A stretch of 64,000 bases of DNA from Roseibaca calidilacus (GTDB lineage Bacteria; Pseudomonadota; Alphaproteobacteria; Rhodobacterales; Rhodobacteraceae), in the NCBI RefSeq assembly GCF_001517585.1, contig NZ_FBYC01000004.1, positions 1,693,501-1,757,500 of the forward strand. The letters are read 5' to 3'. The notes beneath the pieces are model-generated. The model worked only from the letters and a program-made list of their open reading frames with translations. It was not told where the DNA came from and did not search any database. The position numbers and the translations under genes are program-made. How positions within the stretch are numbered: position 1 is the first letter of the stretch; each line of letters starts with the position of its first letter. Positions 56,274 to 64,000 of the stretch are shown here, piece after piece.

Positions 56274-56867
56274 ATGTTCTTCGACCCGCTTCTTTACAGC
56301 TTTATGTTCCTTGGCCTGTTTTCGCCGGGGCCGAATGTCATCATGCTGACGGCGTCGGGCGCGCGCTTCGGATTCAAACGCAGCCTGCCGCATCTGTTCG
56401 GCGTTGTGCTGGGGGTGGGCGTGATCGGCGCGGTCACGGGGCTGGGTGTGGGCGCGCTGATCTCGGCCAACCCGGCACTGGCGCTGGTTCTCAAATCGGT
56501 CGCCGCTGCGTGGATCTTGTATATGGCGTGGAACTACTTCAACGCCACGCGCCGACCGGCTGTACAGGCCAAGGATGACGGCACCCCCATGACACTGCTG
56601 CAAGCCGCGTTGTTCCAATGGATCAACCCCAAGGTCTGGGCGGTCGCATTCGCGGCCTCTGCGGGTTATGGCGCGGGGCTGGGCCCGGTCATGGAATCGG
56701 CGCGTCTGGCCACGGCCTTTAGCGGGGTGAACCTGTTTGTGTGCCTGTTCTGGACCAGCGCCGGGGCGCTTTTGACCACGCTTTTGTCATCGCCCGCACG
56801 CTGGAAGATCTTCATGCGGATCATGGCCGCACTTCTGGCGCTCTCGGCGCTGATGGTGTTTCGCTAG
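56274..56867 (+). CDS. LysE-family amino-acid exporter
   Basis: 197 residues, six predicted helices. The N-terminal SPGPNVIMLTASGARFGFKR (17-36) is the LysE/RhtB signature, and FQWINPKVWAVAFAASAGYG near 113 is the second conserved block. Substrate is probably an amino acid or a derivative, not further predictable. It begins 19 bases after the dctM terminator, so it likely has its own promoter or depends on read-through. Confidence 0.87.
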   Translation: MFFDPLLYSFMFLGLFSPGPNVIMLTASGARFGFKRSLPHLFGVVLGVGVIGAVTGLGVGALISANPALALVLKSVAAAWILYMAWNYFNATRRPAVQAKDDGTPMTLLQAALFQWINPKVWAVAFAASAGYGAGLGPVMESARLATAFSGVNLFVCLFWTSAGALLTTLLSSPARWKIFMRIMAALLALSALMVFR

Positions 56868-56995
56868 GTCGGGCTGCGCACGCTGCCCTGACCGGGGTTT
56901 AACGGCTTTGGACTATCCCTGTTCCATCTGGCAGCGCTGCCGTCTTTTGCCGGCGCTCGCCACTCTGTGTGGAACAACGAGGAAGGATCGTCCGC

Positions 56996-59284
56996 ATGAA
57001 CATGGCCGTCACCCAAGGGCTGGAGCTGATGCCGCCCCCTTTCTCTGCCGGGCTGGATATCTGGTCCCAGACCACCGGCAGACCCGGCACACCGACCTAT
57101 GACACTGCGGCTTTCGCCGCCTTCGTTCCGTCCGATCCCGATTTCGATGGCTGTCTGGAAGTGCAGAAGGTCAATGCCACGACCCGCCTGCGCTGGATGC
57201 AGGAATTGCCCATCACGCCCGGCACATATCTGCGGGTGCGTGCGCGCATCAAGGGCATGGCCGGGGTGCTGCCGGATGTGGCGGTGGCCGCATGGGTCGG
57301 CACTGCGGCGGGCACGGAACTGACCGCACTTCCGGCCACCGGCCCCGCGACCGCCCTGACCAGCTATGGCGAGGTGGTCGAGATTTCCGCCATCATCGGC
57401 ACCGGCGCGCGCGCGGGGGTCGATATGGTCTGGACCACAGAGGCGCGCCGCGCGCATTTCGGGCTGGACCTGACCGGGCCGACCGGCGGCGTGATCCGCA
57501 TTGACGACATCCGCATCGAAGATGTGACGAACGCCTATAGCGCCGACCTGCTGGGCGTGGTCGATGTGCTGGATTACGGCGCCAAGGGCGACGGCGTGAC
57601 CGATGACCACGCGGCATTCCTTGCCGCCATATCGGCGGCAGGCGCGCGGCGGCTGCTGGTGCCCGAGGGGGTGTTCCGCATCGACAGCGACCTGACCATC
57701 CCCGGCCCCGTCACCTTTCGCGGCACGCTGTCCATGCCCGATAGCGCGCTGTTGATCCTGCATCACGACTTCACGCTGCCCACCTATGAAGCGGCGCTTG
57801 GCAACGACGTGGCAGGGTTCCGCAAGGGCTTGCAGGCGCTGTTCCACACCAACCAGCATATCGCCTTCGACATGATGGGCGGGCGGGTTAACCTGACGGC
57901 CCCCATCGACATGCGCAGCCTTGTGGGCTTTGACAATGCCAATGTGCATCTGGTGCTGCAAAACGGCCAGCTGCGCGCCGCCGATGTGGGCGATTGGGAC
58001 ACTGTCAGCACCACCCGCATTGCAACCTACGATCCGGCCAACCCCAATCTGCTTAGCGGCGTCAGCAATGTTGCAGGCGTGCCGGTGGGCGCGCGCGTCT
58101 CTGGCGTGGGCGTGGGCCGCGAGGTCTATGTGCGCGCGCGCAACACCGCCGCGGGCGCGCTCAGCTTGTCGCAGCCTCTGCATGGCGGTGCGGGCACGCA
58201 GAATTTTACCTTCGAACGCTACCAGTATCTGCTGGATTGCTCGGGCTTTTCGAACCTGTCGAATTTCGAATGCCGCGATATCGAATTTCTGTGTCGGGGC
58301 CGCGCCAGCGCGGTTATGCTGGCCGAAGGCGGCAGCATCGCGCGCTTTACAGATTGCGATTTCGACCGGCCCAAGGACCGTGGCATCACGTCCATTGGCC
58401 GCGGCTGTCAGGGGCTGACCGTGGATCGCTGCCAGTTTGCCAGTTCACAAATGGCGCTGCGCGCGCAGGACCGCACGGTCATTGCCTTCAACACCAACAA
58501 CAATGATGCCAAGATCCGCAACAACCGTGCCGTGCTCTGGGCGCATTTCGGGGTTATGGGCGGGACCGGGCATATCATCAGCGGCAATCACTTCTTTGCC
58601 GGCGATGATGAAGCGCAGGGCCTCCGCCAGGCCGGGATCGTGCTGACCGATGTGAACCTGAAAACCACGATCACCGGTAATTACATCGACAATTGCTTTA
58701 TCGAAATGTCGAACGAATACGCGCCAGAGCCAAATTTCAGCGGCGGGTTTTCCTTCGGCGGGCTAACCGTGACCGGCAATATCTTCATCGCCAGCGGGGT
58801 CGCGCCATGGTTCAACTGGATCGTGCTGCGCCCGCTTGGCTCTGGCCAATTCGTGCAGGGGCTGCATGTGTCGGGCAATGTGTTCCGCACCGTGGGCAAC
58901 CGCATTGACCGGGTCGATGCCGTGGATACGACCTTTGGCACGCTGGACTATAACCGCTTCCGCAACGTGATCTTCGACAACAACGCCTATAACGGCGTCG
59001 ATTATCCGACCGAAAGCCCCTGCGTGGTGCTGCACGACCAGAACACCAACGCAACCACATGGGTGGTCGATACCGGCGACAAACTGCCCTTCGGTGGCTG
59101 GGCGCGCACCGTGTCATCGGTGGTCATGGAAGGTCGCGCGCAAGATGCCTCCAATGCCACCCGGTATGAAATGCCCTATGTCGATATTCAGCAAGGGCCG
59201 AACAATGACCGGGTGAACCTGCGCTGGCCTGCGGCCACCCGCGGGCGCGCGGTGGTCACGGTGCGGGTGGATCGCCCGCTGTAA
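56996..59284 (+). CDS. Large right-handed beta-helix protein (GH28/pectate-lyase-3 type) without signal peptide
   Basis: 762 residues from the ATG at 56996, preceded by GAGGAAGGA. The N-terminal 180 residues (LELMPPPFSAGLDIWSQTTG and a jelly-roll-like carbohydrate-binding segment) lead into VLDYGAKGDGVTDDHAAFLA near 195, the hallmark of the pectate lyase 3 / GH28-related beta-helix. Repeats of the NNRAV, GNHFF, GNYID and GNVFRT kind occupy 450-680. There is no signal peptide and no obvious catalytic Asp triad. A phage-type spike, a gene-transfer-agent head spike, or a cytoplasmically loaded surface enzyme are possible; I favour a virion-type spike. Composition matches its neighbours. Confidence 0.72.
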   Translation: MNMAVTQGLELMPPPFSAGLDIWSQTTGRPGTPTYDTAAFAAFVPSDPDFDGCLEVQKVNATTRLRWMQELPITPGTYLRVRARIKGMAGVLPDVAVAAWVGTAAGTELTALPATGPATALTSYGEVVEISAIIGTGARAGVDMVWTTEARRAHFGLDLTGPTGGVIRIDDIRIEDVTNAYSADLLGVVDVLDYGAKGDGVTDDHAAFLAAISAAGARRLLVPEGVFRIDSDLTIPGPVTFRGTLSMPDSALLILHHDFTLPTYEAALGNDVAGFRKGLQALFHTNQHIAFDMMGGRVNLTAPIDMRSLVGFDNANVHLVLQNGQLRAADVGDWDTVSTTRIATYDPANPNLLSGVSNVAGVPVGARVSGVGVGREVYVRARNTAAGALSLSQPLHGGAGTQNFTFERYQYLLDCSGFSNLSNFECRDIEFLCRGRASAVMLAEGGSIARFTDCDFDRPKDRGITSIGRGCQGLTVDRCQFASSQMALRAQDRTVIAFNTNNNDAKIRNNRAVLWAHFGVMGGTGHIISGNHFFAGDDEAQGLRQAGIVLTDVNLKTTITGNYIDNCFIEMSNEYAPEPNFSGGFSFGGLTVTGNIFIASGVAPWFNWIVLRPLGSGQFVQGLHVSGNVFRTVGNRIDRVDAVDTTFGTLDYNRFRNVIFDNNAYNGVDYPTESPCVVLHDQNTNATTWVVDTGDKLPFGGWARTVSSVVMEGRAQDASNATRYEMPYVDIQQGPNNDRVNLRWPAATRGRAVVTVRVDRPL

Positions 59285-59316
59285 GGGCTTGTAAAGCACG
59301 GCCACATCGGACCTAC

Positions 59317-59348
59317 TGGGCGGACACTACCAAACCGGAGTCCGCCCA
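59317..59348 (+). promoter_or_regulatory. Hairpin covering the ribosome binding site of the AhpD-like gene
   Basis: TGGGCGGAC (59317-59325) pairs with GTCCGCCCA (59340-59348) around a 14-nt loop. The right arm ends at the A of an ATG (59348) that has GGAG in good spacing (59337-59340), so the hairpin would bury that start. It might also be the terminator of the upstream beta-helix gene. Confidence 0.5.
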
Positions 59349-59379
59349 TGCCGCTTGTGCCCCCCTGACCGAAGACCAG

Positions 59380-59940
59380 ATGGACCCAGTGCTGCGCGAC
59401 GAAGTGCAGTTCTTCAAGGGGCCGCTGGGCGTAATCCCCAATTCCGTGCGCACCATGGCCCATCGGCCAGAAATTGCCCGCGCCTTTACCGCGCTGAACA
59501 TGGCGGTGATGACCAGCAACGCAGGCGTTACACCCGAATTCAAACGGCTTTTGGGCTATGTCAGCTCTTTCGCGTCGGGCTGCCTGTATTGCCAAGCGCA
59601 TATGATCTTGGCGTCAGAACGCTTCGGCGCGTCAGAAGCGCGGCTAGACGATGTGTGGAACTTTGCAGACAGCCCGCATTTTACCGATGCCGAGAAAGCC
59701 GCACTGGCCTTTGCCCATGCGGCAACCCAAGTGCCCAATGCCGTGACCGATGCCCACCACGCCGCCCTGCGCGCGCATTGGCCCGAAGGCGAGATTGTCG
59801 AGATCATGGGCGTGATCGCGCTGTTCGGTTTTTTGAACCGCTGGAACGATTCCATGGGGTCGGCGCTGGAAGACCTGCCACGCGCCAAGGGCGAAGAACG
59901 GTTGGGGGACACCGGCTGGACCGTCGGCAAACACATCTGA
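59380..59940 (+). CDS. AhpD-like/carboxymuconolactone decarboxylase-family protein, start probably frameshifted
   Basis: 186 residues from the ATG at 59380. The AhpD core is SGCLYCQAHMI near 66-76 (CxxC with following His), preceded by the MAHRPEIARAFTALN segment and followed by FGFLNRWNDSMGS, as in peroxidase-related alkylhydroperoxidases. It would reduce peroxides or serve as a thiol carrier. The better-supported start is ATG at 59348, with GGAG seven bases upstream, but its frame closes after six codons at a run of six C residues (59360-59365). With seven C residues it would read MPLVPPLTEDQMDPV and join this frame. Either a mutation, a sequencing error or slippage is present. Confidence 0.75.
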   Translation: MDPVLRDEVQFFKGPLGVIPNSVRTMAHRPEIARAFTALNMAVMTSNAGVTPEFKRLLGYVSSFASGCLYCQAHMILASERFGASEARLDDVWNFADSPHFTDAEKAALAFAHAATQVPNAVTDAHHAALRAHWPEGEIVEIMGVIALFGFLNRWNDSMGSALEDLPRAKGEERLGDTGWTVGKHI

Positions 59941-59959
59941 TTCGGCGCACTCGAATCAG
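59937..59959 (+). terminator. Hairpin overlapping the AhpD-like stop codon
   Basis: CTGATTCG (59937-59944) pairs with CGAATCAG (59952-59959) around a 7-nt loop and is followed by TTT only, so it is a weak terminator at best. Confidence 0.5.
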
Positions 59960-60323
59960 TTTGCTGCGCATTTGCCCTGCCCACTTTACGATTGTTTCGC
60001 GCGGCATCGCAGCGCAGCTTGTCAGACCTGCCGCTTTTCGATAGCGCAACCATCGCGACAACGTGTTTGCGCGGCACCATGAAAAAGCCTTGTTTTCTTG
60101 GACTCTCTGCATCGCAGCGCAAATTTCTTGACATATTTGACGATATTTCTGTGAATATTTTTACAAAAAAATCGTTATTTCAAAAAAAGTTACACTTTCA
60201 TTGACGAATGCGTTATGTTCACCTTGGGGAAAGGTGTTGCGCGCTGTTGCGTCGCAATGCCACGACAAGGGGGGCATAGGCGCAATTTTGCGCGACCACG
60301 CTCCCATGACTGGAGGAGCATTC
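59941..60323 (+). promoter_or_regulatory. Long AT-rich upstream region of acsA
   Basis: This 383-bp gap has no credible gene. A 13-bp direct repeat GCATCGCAGCGCA occurs at 60004-60016 and 60109-60121, 105 bp apart centre to centre. Between 60122 and 60215 the sequence becomes strikingly AT-rich. A promoter candidate is TTACAC (60190-60195) with TTATGT (60213-60218), spacing 17 bp; TTGACA at 60128 is another -35. GGAGGAG precedes the acsA start. Regulated expression of acsA is likely. Confidence 0.5.
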
Positions 60324-62270
60324 ATGTCACAGACCTATCCGGCATCCGATGAATTCATTGCCCGCGCCCATGTGAACGCCGCGCAATATGAAGAAATGTA
60401 TGCCGCATCCGTTTCCGACCCGGACGCGTTCTGGGCCGAGCATGGCAAGCGCATTGATTGGATCAAGCCGTTTACCAAGGTAAAAAACACCAGTTTTGAA
60501 TTCGGCAATGTGGATATCAAGTGGTTCGAGGATGGCACGCTGAACGTCGCCGCCAACTGCATTGATCGCCATGTCGCCACGCGCGGCGATCAGACCGCGA
60601 TCATCTGGGAACCCGATGATCCCAAGACACCCGCCCGCCACATCAGCTATACCGAACTGAAAGACGAAGTCAGCCGCATGGCCAATGTGCTGAAAGCACA
60701 GGGCATCGGCCGTGGCGACCGTGTCGTGATCTACCTGCCGATGATCCCCGAAGCCGCCTATGCCATGCTGGCCTGTGCGCGGATCGGCGCGATCCATTCC
60801 ATCGTATTCGCCGGTTTCTCGCCCGATGCGCTGGCAAACCGCATCAATGACTGCGGCGCGAAAGCCGTCATCACCGCCGACACCGCCCCGCGCGGCGGGC
60901 GCCGCACCGCGCTGAAGTCGAACACCGACAAGGCGCTGTTCGACTGCTCGGACAAGGTGAAGTGTTTTGTCGTCAAGCATACCGGCGACCAGACCACCTG
61001 GATTGACGGGCGCGATCTGGACCTGAAGGCCATGATGGCCGAGGCCAGCACCGATTGCCCGCCCGAGGAAATGGGCGCGGAAGACCCACTGTTCATTCTA
61101 TACACCTCTGGCTCGACTGGGCGGCCCAAGGGCGTGGTGCATACCTCTGGCGGGTATCTGGTCTATGCCTCGATGACGCAACAACTGACCTTCGACTACC
61201 ATGATGGCGATATCTTCTGGTGCACCGCCGATGTGGGTTGGGTCACGGGGCACAGCTACATCGTTTATGGCCCGCTCGCCAATGGCGCGACCACGATCAT
61301 GTTTGAAGGCGTGCCGACCTACCCCGATGCGGGCCGTTTCTGGGAAGTTTGCGCCAAACATCGCGTCAACCAGTTCTACACCGCCCCCACCGCCATCCGC
61401 GCGCTGATGGGCCAAGGCACGGAATGGGTTGAAAAGCATGACCTGTCGTCGCTGAAGCTGCTGGGTTCCGTGGGAGAGCCGATCAACCCCGAAGCATGGA
61501 ACTGGTATAACACCCATGTCGGCAAGGGCCGTTGCCCGATTGTCGACACGTTCTGGCAGACCGAAACCGGCGGTCACATGATTACCGCCCTGCCCGGTGC
61601 CACGGCTGCCAAGCCCGGGGCGGCCACCAAGCCGTTCTTTGGCGTGCAACCCGAAGTTCTGGACCCCGCGACCGCCGAAGTGCAGACCGACACCGCCGCC
61701 GAGGGTGTGCTATGCATCAAGGATAGCTGGCCGGGGCAGATGCGCACCGTCTGGGGCGACCATGAGCGGTTCATGGACACCTATTTCAGCCAGTATAAGG
61801 GCTATTACTTCACTGGCGACGGCTGCCGCCGCGATGCCGATGGGGATTACTGGATCACGGGACGTGTTGATGACGTCATCAACGTGTCCGGGCACCGCAT
61901 GGGCACGGCCGAAGTGGAATCGGCGCTGGTCGCGCATGAAGCCGTGGCCGAGGCCGCCGTGGTGGGCTATCCGCATGACATCAAGGGTCAGGGCATCTAT
62001 GCCTATGTCACCCTGATGAACGACCAGAGCCCAAGCGAAGAGCTGCGCAAGGAACTGGTCAAATGGGTCCGCACAGAGATTGGCCCGATTGCCAGCCCGG
62101 ACCTTATTCAATGGGCCCCGGGCCTGCCGAAAACCCGCTCGGGCAAGATCATGCGCCGCATCCTGCGCAAGATTGCCGAAAATGATTACGGCGCGTTGGG
62201 CGACACATCCACGCTGGCTGATCCGTCGGTGGTCGATGACTTGATCGAAAACCGCATGAACCGGGGCTGA
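60324..62270 (+). CDS. acsA: Acetyl-CoA synthetase
   Basis: 648 residues. The adenylate-forming signature [20 protein letters not shown] near 257-276, [20 protein letters not shown] near 308, [12 protein letters not shown] near 410 and the C-terminal [20 protein letters not shown] near 514 are present; the acetylation-controlled lysine is in TRSGKIMRR near 609. It activates acetate through acetyl-AMP, releasing AMP and pyrophosphate. GGAGGAG lies six bases before the ATG at 60324. adk follows 4 bases after the stop, so AMP removal is coupled. The symporter pair downstream completes an acetate-use module. Confidence 0.97.
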   Translation: MSQTYPASDEFIARAHVNAAQYEEMYAASVSDPDAFWAEHGKRIDWIKPFTKVKNTSFEFGNVDIKWFEDGTLNVAANCIDRHVATRGDQTAIIWEPDDPKTPARHISYTELKDEVSRMANVLKAQGIGRGDRVVIYLPMIPEAAYAMLACARIGAIHSIVFAGFSPDALANRINDCGAKAVITADTAPRGGRRTALKSNTDKALFDCSDKVKCFVVKHTGDQTTWIDGRDLDLKAMMAEASTDCPPEEMGAEDPLFILYTSGSTGRPKGVVHTSGGYLVYASMTQQLTFDYHDGDIFWCTADVGWVTGHSYIVYGPLANGATTIMFEGVPTYPDAGRFWEVCAKHRVNQFYTAPTAIRALMGQGTEWVEKHDLSSLKLLGSVGEPINPEAWNWYNTHVGKGRCPIVDTFWQTETGGHMITALPGATAAKPGAATKPFFGVQPEVLDPATAEVQTDTAAEGVLCIKDSWPGQMRTVWGDHERFMDTYFSQYKGYYFTGDGCRRDADGDYWITGRVDDVINVSGHRMGTAEVESALVAHEAVAEAAVVGYPHDIKGQGIYAYVTLMNDQSPSEELRKELVKWVRTEIGPIASPDLIQWAPGLPKTRSGKIMRRILRKIAENDYGALGDTSTLADPSVVDDLIENRMNRG

Positions 62271-62274
62271 ACCT

Positions 62275-62889
62275 ATGACCACTGTAACACAAACCCGCCC
62301 CGTCAACATCATTCTGCTGGGACCGCCCGGCGCTGGCAAAGGAACGCAGGCGCAATTGCTGGCAGAGGCGCGCAATATGAAGCAGCTTTCGACCGGTGAT
62401 ATGCTGCGCGCGGCCCGCAGTTCGGGCACCGAGATGGGCAAGCGCGTGGCAGATGTGATGGACAAGGGTGAGCTTGTCACCGATGACATCGTCATTGGCC
62501 TGATCGAAGAGCAACTGACCACGGTTCAAGCGGATGGCTTCATCTTTGATGGCTTTCCACGCACGCTGGCACAGGCCGATGCTCTGGATGCCCTGCTGAA
62601 AAAATCGGGGCAGCGTCTGGATGCCGTCGTCGCCATGGAGGTGGATGACGAGGTGCTTGTAAAGCGCATCCTGAACCGTGCCGAGCAAGCCAAGGCCGCC
62701 GGCCAGCCCGTGCGCGCGGACGACAATGAGGAAAGTCTGAAGCTGCGCTTGATGGAATACTACAAAAAGACATCGCCGCTGATGGGCTATTACCACGCGA
62801 AGGGCGCTTTGCGGCATGTCGATGCCATGGCCGATATCGCCAGTATCGCAAAAGACATGTCCGCCATCGTGACAGAGGCGGCGGGCTAA
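62275..62889 (+). CDS. adk: Adenylate kinase, short-LID type
   Basis: 204 residues. P-loop GPPGAGKGT (16-24), the AMP-binding STGDMLRAA near 39, [14 protein letters not shown] near 90 and [20 protein letters not shown] near 146. The LID segment between ILNRAEQAK and RADDN is very short, and no zinc cysteines are present. The enzyme converts AMP and ATP to two ADP. Its place immediately after acsA is outside the ribosomal-protein operon where adk usually lies, so it is probably a second copy serving acetate activation, though I cannot see the rest of the genome. Confidence 0.93.
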   Translation: MTTVTQTRPVNIILLGPPGAGKGTQAQLLAEARNMKQLSTGDMLRAARSSGTEMGKRVADVMDKGELVTDDIVIGLIEEQLTTVQADGFIFDGFPRTLAQADALDALLKKSGQRLDAVVAMEVDDEVLVKRILNRAEQAKAAGQPVRADDNEESLKLRLMEYYKKTSPLMGYYHAKGALRHVDAMADIASIAKDMSAIVTEAAG

Positions 62890-63050
62890 TAGATCCGGGC
62901 AACCGGGGCTGGCGCATCCGTGCGCCGGCACATGCGGGACGGGTCGGAATGGCCTGCCCGCGCCAGCCTCGCCCCGTGCGAGGACTGGGAAAGGAGAGGA
63001 AGCCTGCCTCATAACGGGGCGGGCGCAGGAGGAAACTGGGAGACGTCACA

Positions 63051-63305
63051 ATGTCAGACAAGTCACGGGGCGCCTATTGGGCAGCTAACCTCAGAATTAT
63101 CGGGATCAGCCTGGTAATCTGGGCGTTGGTATCCTTTGGGTTCGCCATCATTCTACGCCCGCTACTGTCGGGTATTCCGGTCGGGGGCACTGATCTTGGG
63201 TTCTGGTTCGCGCAGCAAGGCTCGATCCTGACCTTCATCGTGCTCATTTTTTACTACACCTCTTACATGAACAAGCTCGACAAAGAGTTTGACGTGGAAG
63301 AATAA
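63051..63305 (+). CDS. DUF4212 protein (small subunit of a sodium/solute symporter)
   Basis: 84 residues with two membrane helices (about 15-37 and 51-69) joined by a loop with GGTDLGFWFAQQGS. The motif YWAANLRI at 9-16 and the end YTSYMNKLDKEF are typical of DUF4212, the small partner gene placed before VC_2705-type sodium/acetate symporters. The symporter gene starts 14 bases later. GGGAG lies 7 bases before the ATG. The 161-bp spacer from adk has no gene. Confidence 0.9.
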   Translation: MSDKSRGAYWAANLRIIGISLVIWALVSFGFAIILRPLLSGIPVGGTDLGFWFAQQGSILTFIVLIFYYTSYMNKLDKEFDVEE

Positions 63306-63319
63306 GGGATACCTGAGCA

Positions 63320-64000
63320 ATGGATCAGTTTTTAATCAACCTTCTCTTCGTGGGCGCGTCTTTCGCGCTCTATATCGGGATCGCGATCTGGGCACGCGCC
63401 GGGTCGACCGCAGACTTCTACGCGGCATCGCGCGGGGTCAACCCGATCGTCAACGGGGCGGCCACGGCGGCGGACTGGATGTCGGCGGCCTCTTTCATCT
63501 CGATGGCGGGTCTGATCGCCTTCGTGGGTTACGGCAACTCGACCTTCCTGATGGGTTGGACCGGCGGCTATGTGCTGCTGGCCATGCTGCTGGCACCCTA
63601 TCTGCGCAAATTCGGCCGTTTCACGGTGCCCGATTTCATCGGTGACCGCTTCTACAGCCAGACCGCACGTCTGGTGGCCGTCATCGCGTTGCTGATCATG
63701 TCGATCACCTATGTGATCGGCCAGATGACCGGCGCAGGTGTGGCATTCTCGCGCTTTTTGGAAGTGTCGAATACGACCGGCCTGTTCATCGCGTCCGGTG
63801 TTGTCTTCATCTACGCTGTTCTGGGCGGGATGAAGGGCATCACCTATACGCAGCTGGCCCAATATGTGGTTCTGATTATCGCCTACACCATCCCGGCGGT
63901 CTTCATTTCGCTGCAACTGACCGGCAACCCGCTGCCGCAGCTTGGCCTGTTTTCCACCCATACCGGGTCTGGCCAGCCGCTGCTGACCACGCTGAACGAA
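63320..64000 (+). CDS. Sodium/solute (acetate-type) symporter, 5' part
   Basis: An open frame from the ATG at 63320 to the window edge gives 227 residues without stop: MDQFLINLLFVGASFALYIG, then IWARAGSTADFYAASRGVNP, AADWMSAASFISMAGLIAF and GWTGGYVLLAMLLAPYLRKF. This is the sodium:solute symporter family, VC_2705/ActP-like subgroup, with six or so helices visible. With the DUF4212 partner and the acsA-adk pair upstream, acetate or a similar short carboxylate is the likely substrate. The gene is truncated only by the window. Confidence 0.92.
   Translation, partial: MDQFLINLLFVGASFALYIGIAIWARAGSTADFYAASRGVNPIVNGAATAADWMSAASFISMAGLIAFVGYGNSTFLMGWTGGYVLLAMLLAPYLRKFGRFTVPDFIGDRFYSQTARLVAVIALLIMSITYVIGQMTGAGVAFSRFLEVSNTTGLFIASGVVFIYAVLGGMKGITYTQLAQYVVLIIAYTIPAVFISLQLTGNPLPQLGLFSTHTGSGQPLLTTLNE

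Noticed and set aside
59992-60204. 70-codon frame in the acsA upstream region
   Set aside because: It spans the AT-rich promoter tract, lacks a ribosome binding site and shows no domain features.
62890-63050. Possible structured leader between adk and the DUF4212 gene
   Set aside because: Only a 5-bp stem (CCTCG/CGAGG) is visible, too weak to call.
1-64000. CRISPR arrays, insertion sequences, integrases, restriction or toxin-antitoxin genes
   Set aside because: No regularly spaced direct repeats, transposase motifs, integrase genes or typical defence gene pairs were found on either strand.

Overview
The window is a high-GC alphaproteobacterial chromosome segment, most likely from a member of the Rhodobacteraceae (Rhodobacter/Roseobacter relatives). 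The grounds are gene content and order: a hemD - mitofilin-like (Mic60) - hemY run next to tsaD, a DUF2794 protein, a class III alcohol dehydrogenase, a TRAP transporter, a short-LID adenylate kinase beside acetyl-CoA synthetase, and a DUF4212/acetate-type symporter pair. I see no rRNA, insertion sequence, CRISPR array, integrase or recognisable prophage, so this looks like a core-chromosome stretch with small accessory islands. Genus cannot be settled from the sequence.

Layout. 1-3.9 kb: valine catabolism (start of a 3-hydroxyisobutyryl-CoA hydrolase-like gene, mmsA with a divergent LysR regulator) interrupted by an alternative oxidase, then a single-domain PilZ protein. 4-7.3 kb: two convergent outer-membrane genes, a Slam/DUF560-like barrel and a type V autotransporter. 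7.5 kb: tRNA-Thr(CGU). 7.7-13 kb: a TetR-controlled betaine N-demethylation module (flavin-dependent demethylase, Rieske oxygenase, ferredoxin-type reductase). 13-19.7 kb: hemY, mic60-like and hemD on the minus strand, divergent from tsaD, gpsA, a YciI protein and an EVE protein. 19.7-24 kb: SelO, argF, argD, DUF2794. 24.1-30.4 kb: frmA, GNAT, NYN/LOTUS protein, smpB, then miaB, an EEP-family phosphoesterase and an HI0933-type flavoprotein. 30.5-37.7 kb, all minus: MFS transporter, smc, ccmE, argC, murI. 38-49.2 kb: LysR regulator, a candidate small RNA, purL, bolA, grxD, comEC (minus), gltX, gltA, a TspO-like membrane protein, mazG, DUF1638. 49.3-52.3 kb, minus: a small conserved protein and glnE. 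52.6-56.9 kb: TRAP transporter dctP-dctQ-dctM and a LysE exporter. 57-59.9 kb: a large beta-helix protein without signal peptide and an AhpD-like protein whose start appears frameshifted. 60-64 kb: acetate module acsA, adk, DUF4212 and the start of a sodium/acetate-type symporter that runs off the window.

How parts work together. mmsA and the hydrolase share the lower valine pathway. Demethylase, Rieske oxygenase and reductase would strip methyl groups from a quaternary amine one after another. acsA makes AMP from acetate, the adjacent adk returns it to ADP, and the symporter pair supplies the substrate. 

The strongest non-gene signal is a dispersed intergenic element of about 60 bp. Three full copies (25.74, 30.40 and 49.24 kb) share a conserved block of about 26 bp followed by two hairpins. 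The stem of the first hairpin changes sequence from copy to copy but always still pairs, and it keeps a GCA loop. Two reduced copies lie at 1.05 and 36.88 kb.
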